Shown: positions 1 to 9,248, numbered from the stretch's first letter. The stretch: DNA of 38,869 bases from Chara braunii (GCA_003427395.1 BFEA01000169.1:2614669-2653537); one strand, 5' to 3'. Program-made: numbers and translations. Notes: a model not told the origin generated them from the letters alone.

Positions 1-70
1 TCCAGGAATTTTGTAGAAAAATTTACAAAAAGTTTCAGAACAATATCATGTCGAAAGTCTGACCCCCCAA

Positions 71-95
71 TGCTGGAAACCGGGTCCAGCGTCCC
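71..95 (-). repeat. LINE 3'-tail hairpin, isolated copy
   Basis: The minus strand reads GGGACGCTGGACCCGG then TTTCCAGCA, with a perfect 6-bp stem GCTGGA/TCCAGC. It sits about 250 bp beyond the copy A hairpin in the same orientation. It is either a second, nested tail-only insertion or a duplication of the tail. No poly(T) run is visible next to it in the first 70 bases. Confidence 0.65.
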
Positions 96-347
96 TTGTC
101 CCGAGTACGACATCCCTGTCTACGCTGGGGTGTGTCACGTGCCCCGAGTCTAACATCCCTGCCCAACCCTGTTCGGACACTCAGGTTGAGACGGACCAGC
201 CTAACTTGCAGTGTATCCATTTGCCGCTGTATCTTTGTTGTCCATTAAACTAAGCTTGTAGTAAAGGGGACATCCACCTGTTCTCCTTCTGGCCCTCTAT
301 ATATTTGAGACCACCGAAGGAAACTGAGCCAGACACTACATCACCTA

Positions 348-372
348 TGCTGGAAACCGGGTCCAACGTCCC
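348..372 (-). repeat. LINE 3'-tail hairpin (copy A)
   Basis: On the minus strand this reads GGGACGTTGGACCCGG followed by TTTCCAGCA. The arms GTTGGA and TCCAGC pair with one G-T wobble around a 7-nt loop. It lies about 140 bp past the ORF2 stop of copy A, the same relative position as the hairpins behind copies B, C and D. Confidence 0.75.
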
Positions 373-512
373 ATATCAGCGCAGTTCATCTGATCCAACC
401 TGTTGTGTATCCATCTACTGTTGTCCTTCTGCTGACCATTAAGTTGCGCTCGTATTGAAAGGCCGAGATGTAGACCAAAGGGGGAAGCAGGGCGGAGGCT
501 CGTACCGGCGTA

Positions 513-854
513 CTATGATCCTGGGGGGAGGGCCTCTTCCAGTGCCAGTGGGTGGGGGGGGAAGGGGTCTCCAAATTCATGGGTCGGGCGTAACCTTTCG
601 TCGGGATCGAGGTTTGTCCAGTCATGGAAGATCAATTGATAATCTCTTGCTATCTCTGTCCGGTGTCCTTCTTGCGGCTCTCCTCCCGGTTGTCGATTCT
701 CTAACCATCTCACATCCGCCACCCATCCTTTTCTTTCCCCTCCCAACCAATTCTGACTGAATCGGGATATGATCTTGTCGATGTCAGACCAGGAATTCAT
801 TTGATCCAATTTGTTTCTGGCCGCCTTCCATTTCGGCCGCAATTTCATGTTCAA
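513..854 (-). pseudogene. LINE copy A ORF2, conserved C-terminal tail
   Basis: Entered by a frameshift near 835 from the zf-RVT frame. The stretch reads WSDIDKIISRFSQNWLGG, then RDYQLIFHDWTNLDP, then EFGDPFPPHPLALEE and stops at 513. The same series of motifs (FS..WLGG, RD[YF].L.F.DWT..D, DPFPP..LAL) recurs in LINE copies B, C and D. It is therefore a real conserved C-terminal extension of this LINE family and not a chance ORF. I do not recognise it as a named domain. Its position after zf-RVT and just before the structured 3' UTR suggests it could help recognise the RNA tail, but that is inference only. Confidence 0.78.
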
Positions 855-1605
855 TTAACAGGCGTAATTGTTCTGTGACTTCACCTTCTTCGACCCGTGC
901 CCATTCCATTTCCAAAATGCATCGTCTCCACCAGATGACCCACAGGACCGCCCGCCTGCCCAAATGAAACATGTTTGCTTCGAATGTATCTCCCTGAATT
1001 GAGGGGTAATGTCCTAGTAGTATAGCCCTCCATTCCCATGGCCATTCTGCCCCGGGGACTATGTGTCGCCAAATCCTGTCCCAAACCCTCCAGAGCAAAA
1101 CCGAAGCCGGACATTGGAGGAAGATGTGTTCGATTGTTTCGGCCCTTTTTCGCCTTGGATAATTCTATAGGCAACTATGGCACCAAGGTAATGCCCGACC
1201 TTGCTGCTCCAGACGGGTGTGATCTATCAACCAATCATTTGTTGGCAGGCATCGGTGGGCTATTTGTCACTGGAGGTCCGAAATCTTAGCGGGTCTATTC
1301 CTAAATTGAGTGAACCAACGGATCGGCTTGAGTAAGTCTCGGTCCACATTGAGATGTCGATACCACCTGTCCTCAACCGTCTCCCGCAATCTTTGTTTGG
1401 GGCGGAGCATACGGTAGACTGATTTCGATTTTAGAGTGTGTAGTGTTAGTGGTTTTGTCGGTCCTTTTCTAGTCATGGCCACCTGGGACCAATGCCACTC
1501 TTCGGGGTCGAAGGGGAGATCCTCAATCGGGGTTGTTGGGCGGTAGGCACATTGTCCTCTGCCATTGTCTAGAACCCTGATGCGGTATATGTTCGTTTGG
1601 TTCAT
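784..1605 (-). pseudogene. LINE copy A ORF2, zf-RVT zinc-binding region
   Basis: One reading frame covers 1605-784 but is cut by a TGA (1269-1267) and a TAG (1167-1165). The first part contains RMLRPKQRLRETVEDRWYRH. After the TGA comes CLPTNDWLIDHTRLEQQGRA and then PWCHSC, followed after the TAG by ETIEHIFLQCP and LLWRVWDRIW. Cys-x2-Cys, His and Cys are spaced as in zf-RVT, the zinc-binding module found C-terminal to RT in plant LINEs. LINE copy D carries the same block with intact codons (CLPTNDWVINRTSLEQ, PWCKFC, ETIEHVCMQCP), so the two stops are private losses in copy A. Downstream, MFHLGRRAVLWVIWWRRCI is shared with LINE copy B. Confidence 0.82.
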
Positions 1606-1845
1606 CCAAATAAACGGATCCTGGCTGCCCTATAAAGAGTCATCCCTTTGGATGGCGAAAATCTCAATTAGGGTCAGTGTCTGGTCGACAGCGTGTACTT
1701 GCCCGATCTCCTCCTTCTGATGGGGCAGACCCACCCAGTCTCCTTCTCTCAATTGAGGGCCTTTTCGAAGGATGCTATGCCACTGGAGGGGGAGACTTTC
1801 AATCAGTTCGTTTAGCGTTGCTTCTGTGTGATGGCAATAACGTAG

Positions 1846-2466
1846 TCATGCACGCATCCTTTCTGCACTCTTCCAACATCTTCCCTCTATATCCCATAGA
1901 TCCCCTACCCTACTGGCGCCATGTTTGACCCAACCTTTCCAAGGGGCATCTGAGCTGCATCTTACCTGGCCCAAAGCATCCGTAATCAGACGATTCCCAA
2001 AGAGTGGTTGTCTGAAAATTTCTTCCCAACGGTCCGGACTGGGCCCGTCGGGCGGCGGGAGTTTCCTCCATATGCGAAGTAAACGCAGCCAAAATGTGCT
2101 CACCGGGTCCCCAGTCTTGTCTTTCCTTGGAAGCTTCCAGTATCTGTCTTGTAGCCATACCAGGGGGTCAGTCTCTGGGGGGGCCTCTGGGTCCAAGGCA
2201 GCAATTTGTGCCAGGGCCAGTGGTGGCCAGCGGGAGGACGGAGAAAGGATGATGTGCTGAAGCCATCGGAGTGTGAGAGTCTGGGATTGAGTGGCCGGGT
2301 CCACAATTCCTAGTCCTCCTCTGGTTTTGGGATGAATCACTGAATCCCAAGCTACGCGACTAATTACGTGGGGGACATTATTGTCCCCTCTCCAGAGGAA
2401 GGCTGCAAGCTGCTGTTTGAGTGACCTAAGCCCCCCGTCGTGGGCCATACAATCGATTTGTACCAA
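1846..2466 (-). pseudogene. LINE copy A ORF2, post-RT connection segment
   Basis: A 206-residue open stretch joining RT and the zinc-binding end. Visible landmarks are LKQQLAAFLWRGDNN, HVISRVAWDSVIHPKTRGG and LGIVDPATQSQTLTLRWLQ. In plant LINEs the equivalent region reads roughly FLWxG followed by WxxVxxPKxxGGLGI and is placed between the RT thumb and zf-RVT; that assignment is family knowledge. The matching DNA in LINE copy D near 26690-26830 is recognisable but full of stops. The role of this region is poorly defined; it probably contributes to RNA or DNA handling. The frame is open but enters and leaves through frameshifts. Confidence 0.8.
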
Positions 2467-3053
2467 AGTGTGGCCAGGACCACATTATTAATGACCAAAG
2501 CCCTCCCAAATAACGATGTGTGCTTTTTATTCCATTGCTTTAGTTTGGCGTTTGCTGATTCAGTCAACCACTCGTCGTTGGTCGCCGACTTTCCCTTTGC
2601 TGTAAGGAGGGCCCCCAAAACTCTCAGTGGGTCTTCCGGGGGGCGCCATGTGATTCGCGGGTTTTCAGGGGGCCTTCCTCCTTGATGGTGCATCCACCAG
2701 CCTGTAGTTTTCTGCCCCCAATTTACTGCCATATCCGAAAGCTGGCACAACCGGTTCATGAGGCTTTGGATTTCTTCCATGTTACGGTCCGTTGCTTCCA
2801 TCATTATGGAAAGGTCATCAGCAAAAACGGAGCAGATCGGCACAGCCTCCTCCGGGATATTAGTGATTTTGATACGAGAGAGGTTTTTATTGTGCCTGAG
2901 GTTGGCTGAAAGTGCTTCCATTATTACCACAAAAAGGTAGGGTGCGATGGGGTCCCTTTGTCTTACAGATCTCTGAAGCTCGAAGGGGGGCGCTATCGAC
3001 CCGTTCACCTGCACGATGAAGGATCCTAACCCAACGTCGAAAGGTAGGACCAA
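2364..3053 (-). pseudogene. LINE copy A ORF2, C-terminal half of reverse transcriptase
   Basis: The segment continues the RT after a frameshift. PFELQRSVRQRDPIAPYLF corresponds to the block usually written GxRQGDPLSPxLF, here with QRD instead of QGD. CSVFADDLSIMMEA is the catalytic box, with FADD in place of the commoner YADD/FADD forms. MAVNWGQKTTGWWMHHQGG follows, and the same WWMHHQGG motif occurs in LINE copy E near 31400, which ties the two copies to one family. Both catalytic aspartates are kept, but the glycine-to-arginine change in QGDP and the frameshifts make the copy inactive. The frame then shifts again into the post-RT segment (overlap 2466-2364). Confidence 0.85.
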
Positions 3054-3330
3054 AGTTCATTCTTTCCAAACATTTGTCCAAGAATGCCCTGTCCACGTGG
3101 TCGTATGCTTTTTCGAAGTCAATGAATATAATGGCCGCGTTCGCCTTATTTCGTTGGGCTAGTTGGATCACCTCATTAACTAGTAAGATATTTTCTTGTA
3201 TATTCCTGCCGGACATGAATCCTGTCTGGGCCGGGTGTATGACATCTGCTAGGACGGATGCCATACGATTTGCCAGCGCTTTGAAAGCCATTTTATAGAC
3301 TACTGTGAGTAGAGTGATAGGTCTACCACC
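2887..3330 (-). pseudogene. LINE copy A ORF2, N-terminal half of reverse transcriptase
   Basis: The translated segment begins at RPITLL, the first strongly conserved RT block in L1-like elements. It continues with VYKMAFKALANRM, then QTGFMSGRNIQEN (block 2) and FIDFEKAYDHVDRAFL (block 3, containing the first catalytic aspartate in FIDFEKA). In an active element the RT would copy its own mRNA at a nicked target site. The frame is lost near 3040, where coding shifts to the frame of the next segment (overlap 3053-2887). Everything upstream (endonuclease and the thumb-proximal N-terminal blocks) is absent. The ORF's apparent start methionine at 3384 lies in the neighbouring repeat and is not a real start. 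Confidence 0.85.
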
Positions 3331-3550
3331 TACACGCATCTCTTTGTCTTCCTCCCCACCCTCTTGCATCCCTACTCCCTTCATTTTGCGGCGTTATTGA
3401 TTGGACGCTAGTCGAGTTGGTCGAATCAAGCCTTAAGAGCGACTTATGCGCGCGGTTTGAACGGCCACCTCGATCATGCGAAACTTTTTATTATCCTGCC
3501 CTTCTCGATATTCTAGAACCTTCCTTTTTTTGGTCCTCCTCGTCTACCAC
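3329..3550. repeat. 222-bp direct repeat, left copy
   Basis: Nearly identical (roughly 93-95% by eye) to 3842-4064, in the same orientation, with 291 bp between the copies. It starts with CCTACACGCATCTC and ends with GTCTACCAC. The left edge coincides with the 5' truncation point of LINE copy A, so the LINE abuts this repeat. The ends do not show the TG..CA of typical LTRs, so a small LTR-type element is possible but not supported. A segmental duplication is an equally good explanation. Confidence 0.85.
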
Positions 3551-3841
3551 GCTGAAGTACGGACCTTGACAAACATGGATGAACGGGTTCTGTTTAAAAT
3601 TTTTTGGTCTTTAATTGCATGCATCTTTCAGGAATGTCCTTGTCCTTTTTCGATTTAATTGCGCGCGGTTGATTAGCCTCCACCCGATAATCTTTAAAGA
3701 AGCGGTTATAATTTTGGTTATGGTAGTTTTTTATTTTTGTTGCTGAGCATGCGCCCACGACCATTTTCAAATTCTTGCTCTATACAAACTGGTTTCTCGC
3801 TATGCACCTGTGCGCCAACTTCTCGTCTTGCTCGACCCTCG

Positions 3842-4064
3842 CCTACACGCATCTCTTTGTCTTCCTCCCCACCCTCTTGCATCCCTACCCCCTTTGTTTT
3901 GCGGCATTATTGATTGGACGCTGGTCGAGTTGGTCGAATCAAGCCTTAAGAGCGAACTTATGCGCGCAGCTTGAACGGCCACCTCGATCATGCGAAACTT
4001 TTTATTATCCTGGCCTTCTCGATATTCTAGAACTTTCCTTTCTTTTGTCCTCCTCGTCTACCAC
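3842..4064. repeat. 222-bp direct repeat, right copy
   Basis: Partner of 3329-3550, differing by scattered substitutions and small T-run length changes. The homology starts at the same CCTACACGC on the left and stops after CTACCAC on the right. The sequence to the left of the right copy does not resemble LINE sequence, consistent with LINE copy A having joined only the left repeat. Confidence 0.85.
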
Positions 4065-4069
4065 CCTTT

Positions 4070-5680
4070 GATCCCCCACATTCCACTTTGGTGCCCCGCC
4101 GCCTTCCATGCTATAAATTTGTGTAGCCCCTTCCTCTATTCCTCTTTGATCTCAACTGCAATGTTGCAGGAGCTATGTGAAGGCTGCGGCGCTGAACAGG
4201 CTCGGCGTGCCGAAGGATGAGTGCAGTGACGGCCTGGGGTACGCTTAGCGGTAGTTTCGGTGGCTGGTAGCTGGAGGGACGAAGCGGTGGTGGAGATGAA
4301 GGTGTGGCCAGTGACAGTTCCTTGTGGTTGTGCTGGTGCGCCTTTGATTCGACTTGGTGGCTGCGCATATGGGGTGCCAGCATTGTTTTTGGTTTAATCT
4401 GAGTTGTGAGGGAACTCTGCTGATTTGTCTGAGTGTTCATGTGTGTCAAAGACTAAGTGTATGACTAAGTCGTGTGTATGACCTTGATTGCAAGTATCGA
4501 ATGGTTAAATGTTGCTTTGCTGCAGGTCATGAGCAGGAGAGGGAGTATGAGGGAGGCGGAAGTGTCAGAGGGGGTCGAAAATAAAGAGAGCAATTATAGG
4601 AGGGGAGAGATGGCAAGATATCTAAGGAGGAGAATTGAGTCGTTGTAGGCTTACTGAACCTGGGTGAGCCAGCGTCTTCACTGGGGGCGGGAATCTGATA
4701 GGGAATTGCCTGGCCAGGCTTTTGGATATCACCGTGCTATTTCCGATTCGGGTCCCCGTCTCCACTTGTTACCAGACCACTCGTTGTTGTATGCGCCAAA
4801 CGTGTGTAGCCGCTCCGTGTGTCCCTCCCATCTTGATTCGCTCCTCTGCCATCCCCATTCGCCTGCTGTCACCTCCACTTCGACCTTCCGCGCCATCGCC
4901 CCCCACCCCCCTTTTATCTCGGGAGTCGTGGTTTTATCTCTTCCACCTAGGCTTCCCCCTCAGTTAGCGTGGCCCCGCCTTCGATTGTCGATCCGCTCCA
5001 GTCGTTGATCCTGCTCCGGGGTAGTCCCCTGCCTTTGCACCTATGCCTCCTCCACTGTCTCACTCACCAAAGATATGGCCACAATCCTCATCATTTTTTA
5101 GTCTCCTTTTGCTGTTTTCTGTAATCCTCACACCTCTCCTTCTTTCCCCTGGCCCATTTCCTTTCGTTTCTCTGCTATCCTAACGAGCGATGCTGACTCC
5201 GATTCTCGGCCTTTGCTGTAGACTATATTCCTTACAGGTTCCTTCCGCCTGCCTTCTCCCCCCCTTGTCGTTATTGTCTGACCTTTCGTCTCCCTCTTTC
5301 CTTTCGTGTCTCTGCTTTGTTTACAGACGATGTCAACTTCACATCTCTCCCTTTGCTGCGGTCTGTTTTCATCACTCGTTCCTTCCCTCACCTGCCTCTT
5401 ACCCTATTCGTCGTTACTTCTCGACTTTTTACTTCTCCGAGCGCCGCTGGCAAGGACGCCTTCTGTGTGCTGACTAAGGGATGCTATCTTCCCGACCGTG
5501 TCGCTGTTTCGTTCCCCTCTGTCCTACCTCCTCCACATCTTGTGGTTGGACGTCGTCTCACTCACAGCGATGGCATCAACACCATCTGTCCTCCTCGTCA
5601 ATTTCAAGGTGTTGGGGTGCCGGGCCCGCCGGGCCCGCCGGTCGGTAGGTTCCCTGCGTAATCGCCGCTAGCACTCAGTT
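4070..5680. other. Unassigned region, pyrimidine-rich with short diverged repeats
   Basis: No recognised protein homology. From about 4860 to 5590 the plus strand is strongly C/T-rich. It repeats related phrases such as TTTCCTTTCGTNTCTCTGC (5158 and 5297), CTTTGCTG (several times) and GTCTCACTCAC (5057 and 5555), which looks like old, irregular tandem duplication. At 5619-5641 GGGCCCGCC occurs twice in tandem. The open frames here (up to 114 codons) are most likely consequences of pyrimidine bias. Confidence 0.5.
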
Positions 5681-5707
5681 CTTGATGAAACGTCGATTGA
5701 CCAAGCC

Positions 5708-5768
5708 CCTAATTAACAGGTTACAGGGCGATGCCCCAGCACTGGCCAAAGTTGATCTGGCATCCGTT
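5708..5768 (+). repeat. Small dispersed repeat, plus-strand copy
   Basis: The segment contains AACAGGTTACAGGGC, CCCCAGC.C.GGCCA and TCTGGCATC. It matches the reverse complement of 6293-6352 and, more weakly, of 6425-6480. The family is unassigned. It lies just upstream of an isolated LINE tail. Confidence 0.6.
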
Positions 5769-5860
5769 CAACCTACCGTTTTCACCCGAATAGAACACCC
5801 TGTCATTATCGCCGTATCTCAAACCATGATCTGGTGTACTTCAATTTTCAGTCTGCATAA

Positions 5861-6006
5861 GGGACGCTGGACCCGCTTTCCAGCAGGTGACACTCCCCAC
5901 CAATAATAGATGGAGCGCTCCCCCCCGGTGCTAGTGGTGTCTGCTCTTATCAGCACCACTAACACTGACGAGACGAGGGTTTCAAAAAAAAAAAAAAAAA
6001 AAAAAA
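5861..6006 (+). mobile_element. LINE tail-only copy with poly(A)
   Basis: The segment begins GGGACGCTGGACCCGC and ends in 23 A (5984-6006). Two foldable segments are visible: GCTGGA/TCCAGC, then a weaker ACTCC/GGAGC stem, followed by GTCTGCTCTTATCAGCACC and CACTAACACTG. It resembles 9733-9876 almost base for base, and the similarity extends about 20 bp upstream (TTCAGTCTGYATA). GGGACG is therefore not the element's true 5' end; this is a very short 5'-truncated LINE 3' UTR or a partner SINE sharing the tail. It cannot encode protein. Poly(A) at the end supports target-primed retroposition. Confidence 0.75.
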
Positions 6007-6112
6007 GGAGGGGAAGCATATAGTACTCGCTCTACGATTTTCGTGACTTGATCTAGCTGCACTTGTGGTAAGTAAGAGAGGTCACCAACAACACACTCGA
6101 ACGCGAAGTANC

Positions 6113-6135
6113 AAAAAAAAAAAAAAAAAAAAAAA
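6113..6135 (+). repeat. Poly(A) tract
   Basis: 23 consecutive A just after a single ambiguous base (6111). It may be the tail of another retroposed fragment covering 6007-6110, but no family signature is visible upstream. Confidence 0.6.
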
Positions 6136-6292
6136 GTTTTGACCCCCCGCTCTCATATTTTTCCAAGCCTTTTCAGTTTTTTTCTGAATTTTAGCCTATC
6201 TCATGAGGAAAGTCTTGAGAATGCCCCCTCTTGCAACTCATTTTAGGTTTTTTTAATGCTTTTATATTCATGGATCTGCGGTTTTTCGATGC

Positions 6293-6480
6293 CAGAACGA
6301 CGCTGGCCGGAGCTGGGGGGTTGCCCTGTAACCTGTTGATAGCAGGAGCGTGAGGCCTGGTAGAGAGATCTGGGGATGCCTTGGGCCGGGCATTCCAAAG
6401 GAAAACCAAGGGTTGCTGTCGGTACGACGCTGGCCGGAGCTGGGGTGAGTTGTGTTGCTCTGTAACCTAGCAGGAAGGGG
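6293..6480 (-). repeat. Two tandem minus-strand copies of the small dispersed repeat
   Basis: GACGCTGGCCGGAGCTGGGG occurs at about 6299 and 6424, each followed by a TTG..CTGTAACCT segment and a GGCCTGG stretch, giving a period of about 128 bp. Both are the reverse complement of 5708-5768. Together they form an inverted arrangement around the LINE tail at 5861-6006. Confidence 0.65.
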
Positions 6481-6754
6481 GCATGAGGCCTGGGAAAGCT
6501 CAGCAGGGAATAAGACAGTGTTAGAGAATTTTAGAATGTTTTGTTGGGGATTCCAGGGGTTCTGAGCATTCAAAGGGCTTTTGTGGCTTTCCGTTTCGAC
6601 TTAGTAAGTGCTGCTCGAGTAGCCTAGCAATAGGTTAGCAGTTATCCATGTTTTTCCTAAATTTTCTAGAATCTTTTTCATAGTTCTCAGATTGTTCTTA
6701 GCCGAAGCCAGGTAATGGCCCTGGTATTTCAAAATCATTTGTATAATTCTATAT

Positions 6755-6839
6755 GGGACGCTGGGCCCGGTTCCCAGCACGTGTTGCTCCCCATGAACAG
6801 ACTGGAGCATTTGTCCCAAAAAAAAAGAAAAAAAAAAAG
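6755..6839 (+). mobile_element. LINE tail-only copy with G-C variant stem
   Basis: The segment reads GGGACGCTGGGCCCGG then TTCCCAGCA, so the hairpin arms are GCTGGG/CCCAGC. Compared with GCTGGA/TCCAGC in other copies, both sides of one base pair changed together. A second stem GCTCC/GGAGC follows. An A-rich tail interrupted by G runs from 6819 to 6839. It lacks the GTCTGCTCTTATCAGC segment of the longer tails, so it is internally shortened. Confidence 0.7.
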
Positions 6840-7258
6840 AGTGAATATGCCTTCATTCATCAATGCATCATTGGTGACCCGGAACTATACCTTGCAGACG
6901 TGTACTGACAGGAGAAGTCCCACATACATCAGCTCCGTGCAAGCCGCACCCATTCAGCAAGGGATGATGCACAGACTGCACAGTCATGTCAGCAGGAGAA
7001 TTTCGGGTTTCATCCACAACAGGGAGACAGCTTTTCAATCTCTCAGGACCAGGCCCTTCTATTATGGCCAGGTGCATGCTTTCCAATCATGAACATGGCA
7101 CCAGTGGGGCCTGCCCCGCACTGTGGGCCCGTTCAGAGCTGGCAGGAAAAGCAGCAGCCTGGTCAGCCATAAGACCACAACAGACAAACAAAGGAGGAAA
7201 ACCACATGTCATTAGATCCACTGTATTCATGGAGGCTTGTGACATTCCAGAGCTGACC

Positions 7259-7350
7259 TTTTTTTTTTTTTTGGGTACATACTCACGAGACTCCCATCCT
7301 ACCACCCCATCCTACCACCCCTCTCGATATATCTCCTGGCGCCCACTCCT
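7259..7350 (-). repeat. Poly(T) tract with CATCCTACCACC duplication
   Basis: A T run at 7259-7272 is followed by two tandem copies of CATCCTACCACCC (about 7307-7332). On the minus strand it would be a poly(A) tail behind an unidentified sequence. No LINE hairpin is present, so this may be the end of a different retroposed sequence. Confidence 0.4.
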
Positions 7351-7511
7351 TCTCTATCTTACCTCATGCGAGGAACATCACTCTGTACTGGAGCAATCTG
7401 ACCAGACAGCGGACTCGGGCACTAACTCTGAACACTCTCCAGGGGAGTCCAGACATGAAAAGTGTGATGCAGGAAAGATTCAGCAATGCCACTTGACTGG
7501 CCAATCCACCC

Positions 7512-7603
7512 TCTTTTTTTCGTTTTCTTCTTTTTTTTCTGAACACAAGGCTCCTATCTATTCGTGGGGAGCAGCACGTGCTGGGAAGCGGGCCCAGCGT
7601 CCC
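7512..7603 (-). mobile_element. LINE tail-only copy, minus strand, G-C variant stem
   Basis: On the minus strand the segment starts GGGACGCTGGGCCCGC then TTCCCAGCA (7603-7579). A second stem GCTCC/GGAGC follows around CCACGAATAGATA, and then an A/G-rich tail (complement of the T-rich 7512-7539). It shares the GCTGGG/CCCAGC stem of the copy at 6755 but has the opposite orientation. Confidence 0.7.
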
Positions 7604-7706
7604 TTTGGCAACAACTGATAATACATAGGAAAACCTTCAGGTACCAGGGCCATCACCCGGCTTTGTCGAAAACAACAACAACAGGCAGGCGAAAGACAAC
7701 CCCCCC

Positions 7707-8375
7707 TGCTGAAAAACGGGTCCAGCGTCCCGTACCCCGTACCCCGTGCCCCCAAAGGGGACTGCTTTCTTGTCCCTGTGAGGGGGGTGGCCTGGCTGCT
7801 GGCCGGGGCTCTGGGGGGGCAGCGGCGCCCAGGCCCCAGTCCAAGCCCCCAGTCCCAGCCCCGTCTTCAACGCTCCCGCTGGTCGGTCTCTTTGGCAGCA
7901 TCCTGCAGAATTTCCATCAGCGACAAGGGGTGGGGAGGAAAATGGTATGTGAAGTCCGATGCCGGTCTCAGCGGGATGCTTGGGGTCCACTGCCGTCCAG
8001 TCACGAAAATGCAATTGATAATCCCGCACCATATCAGCCTGTGGGTCGTCCTCCTCGCCCCTTTGCTCTTGCGTGCCTCCAGACTAGGACACCTCCGCCA
8101 TCCAGCCCCCCCGTCTTCCTCCCAACCACTCTTTGCTGAACTGGGATATGATCCCATCCATGTCCCTCCAGGTATGCACAAAACTCATCCTCTCCTTAGC
8201 CACCTGCCCCTGATTGGTGAGCTCCCCCTGTATCAGCTGTTTCACCTGCTCTGTGGCAATTCCTTCTGCCACCCTCGCCCCTTCCATCACCCGGATGCAT
8301 CTTGCCACCAAATCACCCAGAGGATCGTCCTTCTACCCAATCTGAACATGTTTTCTTGGAAGCCATCATGTAAGT
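7707..8375 (-). mobile_element. LINE copy B: C-terminal ORF2 fragment plus 3' tail
   Basis: On the minus strand the coding remnant begins at about 8375 with NMFRLGRRTILWVIWWQ. After a frameshift it continues with RCIRVMEGARVAEGIATEQV and WRDMDGIISQFSKEWLGG (ORF 8311-8084), then in another frame RDYQLHFRDWTAVDPK (8032 onward). These match copy A in order. The remnant fades near 7900. The hairpin GCTGGA/TTCAGC (one G-T wobble) follows at 7731-7707. RT and zf-RVT are missing, so this is a 5'-truncated insertion. The opposite-strand open frames of up to 240 codons here are antisense shadows. Confidence 0.75.
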
Positions 8376-8455
8376 CGCGGGGGCAACAGCCCGTCAGAAT
8401 CGCCTGCCAGTCCCATCATGTAAGTCCCACCAGCGCCATAGCAGCACTGATCGGG

Positions 8456-8481
8456 GCAAATACCCTTGTAAAGATATTTGC
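8456..8481. repeat. Isolated copy of the LTR-end palindrome
   Basis: GCAAATACCCTTGT followed by AAAGATATTTGC is a near-perfect inverted repeat. It closely resembles the palindrome at 22888-22913 and 36946-36971 (GCGRATACCCTT..AAGGGTATTCGC). Flanking GGG and CC are also shared. No further LTR homology was seen around it. Confidence 0.5.
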
Positions 8482-8689
8482 TCCATCAACCTTCTCGTAG
8501 CCCTTTAAGCGGCATCCCAGTCACACCGGGTACTCAGGCACAATAATGCTTACGACAAACATATGGTCGGTGAAGGGATAACCAATCCGATCCACCGGTC
8601 TGACTCCACTCGAGGTTTCTTCTTCCCCATCACACCTTTCTGTTGTTAGGATGTTTAACTTGTGTCTCCCTATGAAAGGGGATGCAACC

Positions 8690-9248
8690 TCTGTACTACT
8701 GCTAATAGTCTACACCACATCAAACAATTCAGTGGCGCTTGGCTTGGGGGGCCCCAAGGAAGGAAGATCGGTCAGATTCGAGAAAGTGAGGGAAGGAGAG
8801 GTGTCAAGGAAGGGCAAAATGAGGAAGTACCCAGAGACTTCCGGCTGGTGTTTCATGCCTGGACCACTGTAGACTCATCTATCCCGCTGCGCCCCCCATC
8901 GGAATTCCCAGACCCATTTCCCCCCCTTGCTCTAGCCCTGGTCCCCTTGAGTTGGTATGGCTATGAGTGATAGGGAAAATACCTGTCTGGGTTGTTTTCC
9001 TTCTGAGTGTTTTTTTTAGGGTGTCTTCTTTGGACTGCTGCAGGTGGCTACAACAGGACATCTACTATGTGCTGCTGCAGGTGGTTTTCGAAAAGCAAGT
9101 AGTTCGGTCAACTTTTTTCCAGTTTTGGTCATCCAAACTAGTACCAGGACTGATCAGAGAAATCTGGCGCCACTCAGATGAGGGTGAAGAGGTACAAGGG
9201 ACGCTGGGCCCGTTTAACANCAATCTCGATTAAAAAAAAAAAAAAAAA
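8690..9248 (+). mobile_element. LINE copy C: C-terminal ORF2 fragment plus 3' UTR and poly(A)
   Basis: The plus strand codes HHIKQFSGAWLGG, RDFRLVFHAWTTVDSSIP, EFPDPFPPLALALVPLSWYG and a stop at 8968-8970. This is the same C-terminal tail as in copies A, B and D, in one open frame from about 8660. The 3' UTR runs about 230 bp to GGGACGCTGGGCCCG at 9198, where the second hairpin arm is damaged next to an ambiguous base (9220). Poly(A) follows at 9232-9248. This gives the clearest end-to-end view of the family's 3' terminus: stop codon, 3' UTR, hairpin region, poly(A). Confidence 0.78.

Larger units (their letters stand above)
340..3331 (-). mobile_element. LINE copy A: 5'-truncated L1-like non-LTR retrotransposon, RT to 3' tail
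   Basis: Reading the minus strand from 3331 down, the domains follow the order of a plant-type LINE ORF2: RT (3330-2364), post-RT connection (2466-1270), zf-RVT zinc-binding segment (about 1260-1075), a conserved C-terminal tail (to 513) and a short 3' UTR with a hairpin at 372-348. The reading frame changes several times and there are in-frame stops at 1269-1267 and 1167-1165, so it cannot encode an active protein. The endonuclease and the first RT blocks are missing: homology stops exactly at the RPITLL motif (about 3326), where the sequence switches to a direct repeat. Abrupt 5' truncation is the usual result of incomplete target-primed reverse transcription (family knowledge). The copy is GC-rich and still close to the consensus implied by the other copies. 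No poly(T) run on the plus strand marks its 3' end, so the exact terminus is uncertain. Confidence 0.85.

Noticed and set aside
6986-7618. 210-codon plus-strand open frame
   Set aside because: It runs into a LINE tail in antisense and through T-rich tracts; low-complexity content and no domain.
7778-8500. 240-codon plus-strand open frame
   Set aside because: It is antisense to LINE copy B, whose minus-strand frames match copies A, C and D; the plus-strand translation has no recognisable domain.
6111-9220. Single ambiguous bases at 6111 and 9220, each near poly(A)
   Set aside because: Most simply base-calling uncertainty at homopolymers; no biological meaning inferred.
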